Shown here: one piece after another, positions 7,393 to 11,962 of the stretch
How positions within the stretch are numbered: position 1 is the stretch's first letter
Layout: every line of letters begins with the position of its first letter
From: an uncultured cyanobacterium
Lineage (GTDB): Bacteria; Cyanobacteriota; Cyanobacteriia; PCC-6307; Cyanobiaceae
Assembly: GCA_903934745.1 (NCBI GenBank)
Contig: CAIZOZ010000092.1
Span: forward strand, 1-11,962
Direction of reading: 5' to 3'
DNA: 11,962 nt
Notes under the pieces: generated by a model
What the model was told of the DNA's origin: nothing
The model's input: the letters and a program-made list of their open reading frames with translations, nothing else
Databases searched by the model: none
Translations under genes and position numbers: made by a program

Positions 7393-7441
7393 TCGCTGCA
7401 GGTCAGAGATGGCTCAGTCCCCTTCGAACGCTGTGGGCTGA

Positions 7442-7472
7442 AGTGTAGGGACGTCCTGGCGGAATGACTCAA
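7442..7472 (-). promoter_or_regulatory. Weak sigma-70-like promoter candidate before the STAS gene
   Basis: On the minus strand TTGAGT (7467-7472) and TACACT (7442-7447) each match four of six consensus bases, with a 19-bp spacer. It would start transcription of STAS-mrnC-rlmB within the 128-bp gap after carA. The match is poor and the spacing long. Confidence 0.22.
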
Positions 7473-7520
7473 CCGCAACAGAACGTCCTGGAACCGCTGA
7501 CGATCAGCCCCCCAGAGTCT

Positions 7521-8750
7521 TCAGCGCCGTTGGGCCATCAGGGCGGTGAACCGCTGGAAATGATGGTCGCTGTCGTGGGGGCCGGGGCTGGCCTCCGGGT
7601 GGTACTGCACCCCGAACACGGGCTGATCCACCATGGCCAGCGCCGCCACGGTGCGGTCATTGAGATTGTGGTGGGTGATCCTCACCCGGTCGGTCGGCAG
7701 GGAGTCGGCATCGAGGGCAAAGCCATGGTTCTGGCTGGTGATCTCCACGGTCCCCGGCGAGCCGCAGGGATGGTTGAGGCCGCGATGGCCATAGCCAAGC
7801 TTGTAGGTGTGCCCCCCCAGGGCCAGGCCGAGAATCTGATGGCCCAGACAGATGCCGAACAGCGGCAGGTGGCGCTGAAGCAGCAGCTCCCGGGCCAGGG
7901 CGATGCCACTGCTCACGGCCGCAGGATCGCCAGGGCCATTGGAGAGAAACACGCCTTCGGGCCGCTGGCTGAGCACCTCATCGAGGCTGGCATCCGCCGC
8001 CAGCACGGTGACCTCACAGCCATGGGCAACCAGCCGCTCGAGGATGGCTCGCTTGATGCCGAAGTCGATGGCCACCACCCGGTAGGGCGTGGCCGGCTGG
8101 GGCTGGAGACGGGTGTCGAAGCCGGCGCTGCAGAGGCTCGACCAGTGATAGGGCTCCTTGGTGCTGACGCCGGCCGCCAGATTCAATCCCGCCATTGAGG
8201 GAGCGGCGCGCACCTGCCGCAACAGCTCGGTGGGGGCCAGGCCCTCACTGCTGATGATGCCGTTGATCGCACCGCCTTCGCGCAGATGGCGCACCAGGGC
8301 GCGGGTGTCGACACCGCGTATGCCCACCACCCCATGCCGCCGCAACCAGGGCTCAAGCGTCTCCTCGGCGCGCCAGCTGCTGGCCAGCGGTGACAGCTCG
8401 CGGGCGATCACACCGCGCACCTGGGGCCGGCTGGCTTCCAGATCCTGAGAGTTGACGCCCGTGTTGCCCAGTTCCGGATAGGTGAAGGCGACCAGTTGCC
8501 CCGAGTAGCTGGGGTCGGTGATCACCTCCTGATAGCCGGTCATGCCGGTGTTGAACACCACTTCGCCGACAACCGTGCCCCTGGCGCCGAAGGCGAGACC
8601 GCGCAGCAGGGTGCCATCGGCCAGTAACAGCACCGCCGGCACGGTCGTCTCGGCCCCAGAGGCCCTCTGGGCGCCGGAGTCGGCCTGCGGCTGGGGCACG
8701 ACGGCAACGGAAGGGTGGGACACGGCCGGGCGCTCGACTGGCCCGATCAT
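7521..8750 (-). CDS. carA: Carbamoyl-phosphate synthase small (glutaminase) subunit
   Basis: Glutamine-hydrolysing subunit of carbamoyl-phosphate synthase. It passes ammonia to CarB (not in this window) to make carbamoyl phosphate for arginine and pyrimidine synthesis. The protein has 409 residues. After about 37 poorly conserved N-terminal residues, the small-chain domain begins AVLLLADGTLLRG and contains FNTGMTGYQEVITDPSYSGQ (66-85) and YPELGNTGVN. The class I glutamine amidotransferase domain spans about 222-405 with NGPGDP (271-276), the nucleophile C301 in FGICLGHQ, and H384 and E386 in YHPEASPGP, so the triad is intact. The ATG at 8750 overlaps the trpD stop as ATGA, which sets the start and implies translational coupling. 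The N-terminal extension is somewhat longer than in most homologues. Confidence 0.97.
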   Translation of the reverse strand: MIGPVERPAVSHPSVAVVPQPQADSGAQRASGAETTVPAVLLLADGTLLRGLAFGARGTVVGEVVFNTGMTGYQEVITDPSYSGQLVAFTYPELGNTGVNSQDLEASRPQVRGVIARELSPLASSWRAEETLEPWLRRHGVVGIRGVDTRALVRHLREGGAINGIISSEGLAPTELLRQVRAAPSMAGLNLAAGVSTKEPYHWSSLCSAGFDTRLQPQPATPYRVVAIDFGIKRAILERLVAHGCEVTVLAADASLDEVLSQRPEGVFLSNGPGDPAAVSSGIALARELLLQRHLPLFGICLGHQILGLALGGHTYKLGYGHRGLNHPCGSPGTVEITSQNHGFALDADSLPTDRVRITHHNLNDRTVAALAMVDQPVFGVQYHPEASPGPHDSDHHFQRFTALMAQRR

Positions 8751-9790
8751 CCCGCAGCAGGGGTGGCCAGGGCCGCGCGCAGGGCTTCCAGCCGCTGCCA
8801 GGGCCGACCGCTCCGCAGGCACTCTCTCGCCTCGGGCAGCGCCTCGGCCACCGAAGCGGCCAGGCCACAGGTCCAGAGCACCAGCGCGGTGTTGAGGGCC
8901 ACCACATCGCTACGAGCTTGGTCGCCCTCGCCCTGGAGCACGGCTTCAAGCAGGCGTCGGTTCTGCTCCAGATCGCCACCGCCGATGGCGGCCATGGGGG
9001 CCTGCTGCAGGCCCAGGGCGAGCGGATCGAGCCACTCCTGGCGCACCTCACCCTGGTCGAGCAGGCGCAGCTCACTCGGGCCGGAGAGGGTGGCTTCATC
9101 GAGGCCGCCATGGCCATGGACAACGATGGCGCGACCCTGACCCAGCTGCCGCAGGGCCTCGACCATCGGATCGAGCAGATCGGCCCGGGCCACCCCCAGC
9201 ACCTGGCAATCCGGGCGCAGGGGGTTGACCAGGGGACCCAGCAGGTTGAACACGGTGCGGACCCCCAGGGCGCGGCGCAGGGGCACCAGGCCCACCAGAG
9301 CCGGATGCCAGCCCGGCGCGAACAGAAAGGTGACCCCCGCCTCGGGCAGGGCGGCGATCACCCGTGCGGCAGGGGCCTGGAGATCGAGGCCCAGGGCTTC
9401 GAGCACATCAGCGGAGCCCACCCGGCCGCTGGCACTGCGATTGCCGTGCTTGGCCACATGGGCGCCGCAGGCCGCGGCGGTGAAGGCCACGGCCGTGGAG
9501 ATGTTGAAACTGTCGACACCGGCGCCGCCGGTGCCGCAGGTGTCGACCAGATGCAGCGCGGGGCGGGGGCCGGGCAGCGGGCAATGCTCACGCAACACCT
9601 GGGCCATGGCCGCCAGCTCCTCGCCGCGCAGGCCTTTGCAGCGCAGGGCCGCCAGCAAGGCGCCGGTGAGCGCCGGATCGATCTGCTCGCCGATCCAGCC
9701 CCGCATCAGCCGCTCCGCCTGGGGACTATCCAGATCACGGCCCTCGAGCAGCTGCTCCAGGAGCTGGGGAAAAGACAAGGCGGCACCCAT
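8747..9790 (-). CDS. trpD: Anthranilate phosphoribosyltransferase
   Basis: Transfers phosphoribose from PRPP to anthranilate, the second step of tryptophan synthesis. The 347-residue protein has the helical N-terminal domain (about 1-75) and then the nucleoside phosphorylase/PRT class III fold: DTCGTGGAGVDSFNISTA at 83-100, KHGNRSASGRVGSADVLEAL at 114-133, HPALVGLVPLRRALGVRTVF at 162-181 and the metal-binding D231-E232. In the PRPP loop the usual GTGGD reads GTGGA (A90). The ATG at 9790 is chosen; a TTG at 9838 would add 16 residues unlike the family. The last four bases are shared with carA. No leader peptide rich in Trp codons and no attenuator hairpin is visible directly upstream. Confidence 0.97.
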   Translation of the reverse strand: MGAALSFPQLLEQLLEGRDLDSPQAERLMRGWIGEQIDPALTGALLAALRCKGLRGEELAAMAQVLREHCPLPGPRPALHLVDTCGTGGAGVDSFNISTAVAFTAAACGAHVAKHGNRSASGRVGSADVLEALGLDLQAPAARVIAALPEAGVTFLFAPGWHPALVGLVPLRRALGVRTVFNLLGPLVNPLRPDCQVLGVARADLLDPMVEALRQLGQGRAIVVHGHGGLDEATLSGPSELRLLDQGEVRQEWLDPLALGLQQAPMAAIGGGDLEQNRRLLEAVLQGEGDQARSDVVALNTALVLWTCGLAASVAEALPEARECLRSGRPWQRLEALRAALATPAAG

Positions 9791-9923
9791 GGCAGCTGCG
9801 CTGACTGGCCTCGACGCTATGTCGTCATCGCGCGGCAATCAGGCCAGCAGCGGCGAGTCGACCCACGGCCACCACCCTGCCCTTGGCGGGATCGACGGCC
9901 CGGCTGCGACTGGCCATCTCCTC

Positions 9924-9955
9924 AAAAAAAAGCCCGGGTGCAAAGCACGCCGGGC
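9924..9955 (-). terminator. Rho-independent terminator upstream of trpD
   Basis: Minus strand: stem GCCCGG-c-GTGC / GCACCCGGGC with a single bulged C and a TTT loop (9932-9955), followed by eight Ts (9924-9931). This is the only textbook intrinsic terminator in the window. It ends transcripts arriving from the DUF3288 side and separates them from trpD. Confidence 0.9.
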
Positions 9956-9990
9956 CGGGTGATGGGGACGTTTCCACTATCACCCGAGGA
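9924..9990 (-). ncRNA. Candidate small RNA: hairpin plus terminator (Yfr2-like?)
   Basis: On the minus strand a perfect 8-bp stem, CGGGTGAT (9979-9986) with ATCACCCG (9956-9963), encloses a 15-nt loop containing GGAAACG (9969-9975). It is followed without any gap by a full intrinsic terminator. The cyanobacterial Yfr2 (Cyano-1/Cyano-2) small RNAs are about 60-100 nt, end in a terminator and carry a conserved GGAAACA element. Here six of seven bases agree and the last differs. The 5' end is unknown and no firm promoter was found. The alternative is that this is only the structured 3' end of the DUF3288 transcript. Confidence 0.45.
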
Positions 9991-10109
9991 GGGCCGATCT
10001 GGCGACTGCTGCCAACAGGATCGAACCAAGACCACGGCTTTACTGCTGCCTGAGGCCGCTGCACCCCCGACCTCAACGCAACAAGCCGCGGGGCCCGCCA
10101 GGGAGCGAC

Positions 10110-10418
10110 TCAGGGCGAATCGGCATCGGCCGTGTCAAATCCCGAACCGACAGCCTCCGCCACCGGGGCCGGGCCCGGCCGGTATCCAGCGGCCCAGATG
10201 GCCCGGGTGCGCTGATGCAGCCCGTCCCGATTCAGACCCCACAGCCGCAGCACCCGTTCGAGATCATCCTTGAGATCGGTGGCGCCGGGAAAGCCCTCGT
10301 AGCGCATCAGCAGCCGGGCCGCATCCACCAGCTGCTCGTCGCCCGGGGGATCGACGGCCAACAACCGGTCGATGCTCTGGCGGTCCAGGGCGTGGAGGGG
10401 GTGGCTCTGCTCGTCCAT
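10110..10418 (-). CDS. DUF3288-like small cyanobacterial protein
   Basis: A 102-residue soluble protein. Residues 4-70 carry the pattern I associate with DUF3288, a cyanobacterial family of unknown function: QSHPLHALDRQSIDRLLA near the start, then LVDAARLLMRYEGFPGATDL and DDLERVLRLWGL. The last 25 residues are Pro/Ala/Gly-rich and probably disordered. The ATG at 10418 places HPLHALDR next to the N-terminus as in homologues. No Shine-Dalgarno sequence is seen. It is transcribed divergently from the ABC transporter across a 104-bp gap that contains a perfect dyad. The terminator at 9924-9955 is the first clear stop downstream of it. No function can be given. Confidence 0.78.
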   Translation of the reverse strand: MDEQSHPLHALDRQSIDRLLAVDPPGDEQLVDAARLLMRYEGFPGATDLKDDLERVLRLWGLNRDGLHQRTRAIWAAGYRPGPAPVAEAVGSGFDTADADSP

Positions 10419-10436
10419 GGCCAGGGATCAACCCCA

Positions 10437-10463
10437 TCGAGGCTGGCACGAAGCCAGCCTCGA
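10437..10463. promoter_or_regulatory. Perfect 11-bp inverted repeat in divergent intergenic region
   Basis: TCGAGGCTGGC (10437-10447) and GCCAGCCTCGA (10453-10463) are perfectly complementary around the 5-nt spacer ACGAA. It lies 19 bp from the DUF3288 start and 60 bp from the ABC transporter start. It could be an operator shared by both genes, or an RNA hairpin in a 5' leader. No T-run follows on either strand, so a terminator is unlikely. Confidence 0.6.
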
Positions 10464-10522
10464 GAACGCTGGGATCCCGGCCGGCTGCGTAGGTTGGGCC
10501 TCTCGATGGCCGTTTGAGCAGC

Positions 10523-11962
10523 ATGAGCGCGATAAGGCTCGGCCTGATCGTCAGGTACCTGCGCCCTTATCGCCGCACCCTCAGCCTGGGGGCGGTGGCC
10601 TTGCTGGTGGTGAACCTCCTGGGTGTCGCCATCCCCCTGCAGGTGCGCAACATCGTCAACGACCTGCACCAGGGCTTCACCCTGAATGCGGTGCTGCGTC
10701 AATCGGCGCTGATCGTGCTGATGGCCACCACGATGGCCCTGGTGCGGCTGTGGTCGCGGATGTTGGTGTTCGGGGTGGGACGCCAGGTGGAGGCAAACCT
10801 CAAGCAGCAGATCTTTGATCACGTGCTCACCCAGGAACCGGGCTGGCTGCAGAGCACCGGCAGCGGCGAGGTGATCAGCCGCGCCACCAGTGATGTCGAG
10901 AACGTGCGGCGCCTGCTGGGCTTCGCCGTGCTCAGCCTCACCAACACCGGACTGGCCTATGCCCTCACCTTGCCGGCGATGCTGGCGATCGATCCCGGCC
11001 TGAGCCTGGCGGCCCTGGGGCTTTATCCGCTGATGTTGATGGTGGTGCGGCTGTTCGGTGGCCGCATGATGCGCCAGCAACGGCGCCAGCAGGAAGCCCT
11101 CGCTGACCTCAGCGATCTGATCCAGGAGGATCTTTCCGGCATCGGCGCGATCAAGATCTATGGCCAGGAGCGCACCGAACTGGAAGCCTTCGAGGTGCGC
11201 AACCGCACCTTTCGCGATGCGGCTCTGGCCCTTGGTCGCACCCGCAGCACCCTGTTCCCGCTGCTGGAGGGAATCTCGTCGGTCAGCCTGTTGGTTCTGA
11301 TCGCCTTCGGCAGCGGCCAGATCGAATCCGGCCGCCTCACGATCGGCGGTCTGGTGGCGTTGATTCTCTATGTGGAGCGCTTGGTGTTTCCCACGGCGCT
11401 GCTGGGCTTCACGCTCAACACCTTCCAGACCGGCCAGGTAAGCCTGGAGCGGGTGGAAGCGCTGTTGAGCCGGCGCCCCGAAATCGTTTCGCCCCCGCAG
11501 CCGCAAGCGCCAGCCCAGCCCGCCCGTGGCGCGATCGAAGCGCGGGGTCTGACGGTTCAGTACGCAGGCGCCAGCCGGGCGGCCCTGGTGGATCTCACCT
11601 TTGCCATCCAGCCCGGCGAACTGGTGGCGGTGGTGGGCCCCGTCGGCTGTGGCAAAACCACCCTGGCGCGGGCCCTGGGCCGGATGGTGGAGGTCCCCAC
11701 CGGCAGCCTGTTCCTCGATGGTGTCGATGTGCGGGCTCTGGCCCTGAACGATCTGCGCCGCGAAGTGGCCCTGGTGCCCCAGGAGGGCTTCCTGTTCACC
11801 GCCAGCCTCGCCGACAACCTTCGCTATGGCGATCCGGATGCGGCCATGGAGCAGGTGCAGACAGCAGCCCGCCAGGCCCGCCTGGAGGGAGATATCAAGG
11901 GCTTCCCCGATGGCTACGACACCCTGGTGGGGGAGCGGGGCATCACCCTCAGCGGCGGCCAA
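10523..11962 (+). CDS. ABC exporter half-transporter, MsbA/MdlB type (3' end beyond window)
   Basis: Inner-membrane half-transporter that would dimerise; the fused membrane and ATPase domains in this order mark an exporter. 480 codons are present of about 580-600 expected. Six hydrophobic segments are visible near residues 20-42, 57-78, 132-155, 158-178, 244-264 and 273-297, with the conserved loop EVISRATSDVENVRRLLG (116-133). A Pro/Gln-rich linker (323-335) leads to the ATPase: A-loop aromatic Y347, Walker A GPVGCGKTT (372-380), Q-loop Q420 in VPQEGFLF, and the LSGGQ signature at 476-480, where the window ends. Walker B and the H-loop are out of view. The ATG at 10523 fits the family start; a TTG three codons upstream is less likely. 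The substrate (lipid, peptide or drug) cannot be told from the sequence. Confidence 0.95.
   Translation, partial: MSAIRLGLIVRYLRPYRRTLSLGAVALLVVNLLGVAIPLQVRNIVNDLHQGFTLNAVLRQSALIVLMATTMALVRLWSRMLVFGVGRQVEANLKQQIFDHVLTQEPGWLQSTGSGEVISRATSDVENVRRLLGFAVLSLTNTGLAYALTLPAMLAIDPGLSLAALGLYPLMLMVVRLFGGRMMRQQRRQQEALADLSDLIQEDLSGIGAIKIYGQERTELEAFEVRNRTFRDAALALGRTRSTLFPLLEGISSVSLLVLIAFGSGQIESGRLTIGGLVALILYVERLVFPTALLGFTLNTFQTGQVSLERVEALLSRRPEIVSPPQPQAPAQPARGAIEARGLTVQYAGASRAALVDLTFAIQPGELVAVVGPVGCGKTTLARALGRMVEVPTGSLFLDGVDVRALALNDLRREVALVPQEGFLFTASLADNLRYGDPDAAMEQVQTAARQARLEGDIKGFPDGYDTLVGERGITLSGGQ

Larger units (their letters stand above)
9791..10109. other. 319-bp intergenic region between the DUF3288 gene and trpD
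   Basis: No credible coding sequence on either strand. It contains a strong minus-strand terminator with an adjacent hairpin (9924-9990), described separately, and a 9-bp direct repeat, ACTGCTGCC, at 10005-10013 and 10042-10050. The 133 bp between the terminator and trpD must hold the trpD promoter if the terminator is efficient, but no clear -10/-35 pair stands out. Confidence 0.6.

Noticed and set aside
7451..7491. Direct repeat ACGTCCTGG at 7451-7459 and 7483-7491 in the carA-STAS gap
   Set aside because: Only two 9-bp copies without symmetry or a recognisable binding consensus; too weak to call an operator.
9825..10076. An 83-codon minus-strand frame spanning the terminator region
   Set aside because: It runs straight through the strong terminator and its U-tract, and the product shows no motif.
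10307..11962. A minus-strand open frame of about 550 codons opposite the ABC transporter
   Set aside because: The plus strand encodes a textbook ABC exporter through its LSGGQ motif. The antisense product is His/Gln/Ala-rich without motifs, and the frame also overlaps the DUF3288 gene.

Overview
This is a GC-rich stretch of a cyanobacterial chromosome, most like the Cyanobium/Synechococcus picocyanobacteria. The evidence is cyanobacteria-restricted families (DUF1816-like and DUF3288-like proteins), a DnaE beginning MAFVPLHNHSDYSLLDGA, start codons without Shine-Dalgarno sequences, and the run dnaE, gatA, DUF1816, rlmB, mrnC, STAS, carA, trpD, which I recall as a typical picocyanobacterial gene order. 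I see no insertion sequence, tRNA, rRNA, CRISPR array or integration scar. Overall it is a core housekeeping region.

Layout. From about 9790 down to 1, eight genes run on the minus strand. In transcription order they are trpD (tryptophan synthesis), carA (carbamoyl phosphate for arginine and pyrimidines), a STAS-domain regulator, mrnC (Mini-RNase III), rlmB (a 23S rRNA 2'-O-methyltransferase with very long low-complexity tails), a DUF1816 protein, gatA (Asp/Glu-tRNA amidotransferase subunit A) and dnaE (DNA polymerase III alpha, cut by the window edge after 715 codons). trpD and carA share an ATGA overlap, and mrnC and rlmB overlap by 17 nt, which suggests translational coupling. Upstream of trpD lie a strong minus-strand terminator with an adjacent hairpin (a possible small RNA at 9924-9990) and a small DUF3288 gene. 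A 104-bp divergent intergenic region holding a perfect 11-bp inverted repeat then leads to a plus-strand ABC exporter half-transporter, cut by the right edge exactly at its LSGGQ signature.

How the genes relate. mrnC and rlmB both act on 23S rRNA and form a plausible ribosome-maturation pair, with the STAS gene just upstream as a possible partner-switch regulator. carA and gatA both belong to glutamine-amidotransferase systems, but nothing here links them functionally. The parts most worth a second look are the hairpin-terminator unit upstream of trpD, the expanded repeat-built tails of RlmB, the divergent dyad, and two conserved genes (dnaE and the STAS gene) for which TTG is the only credible start.
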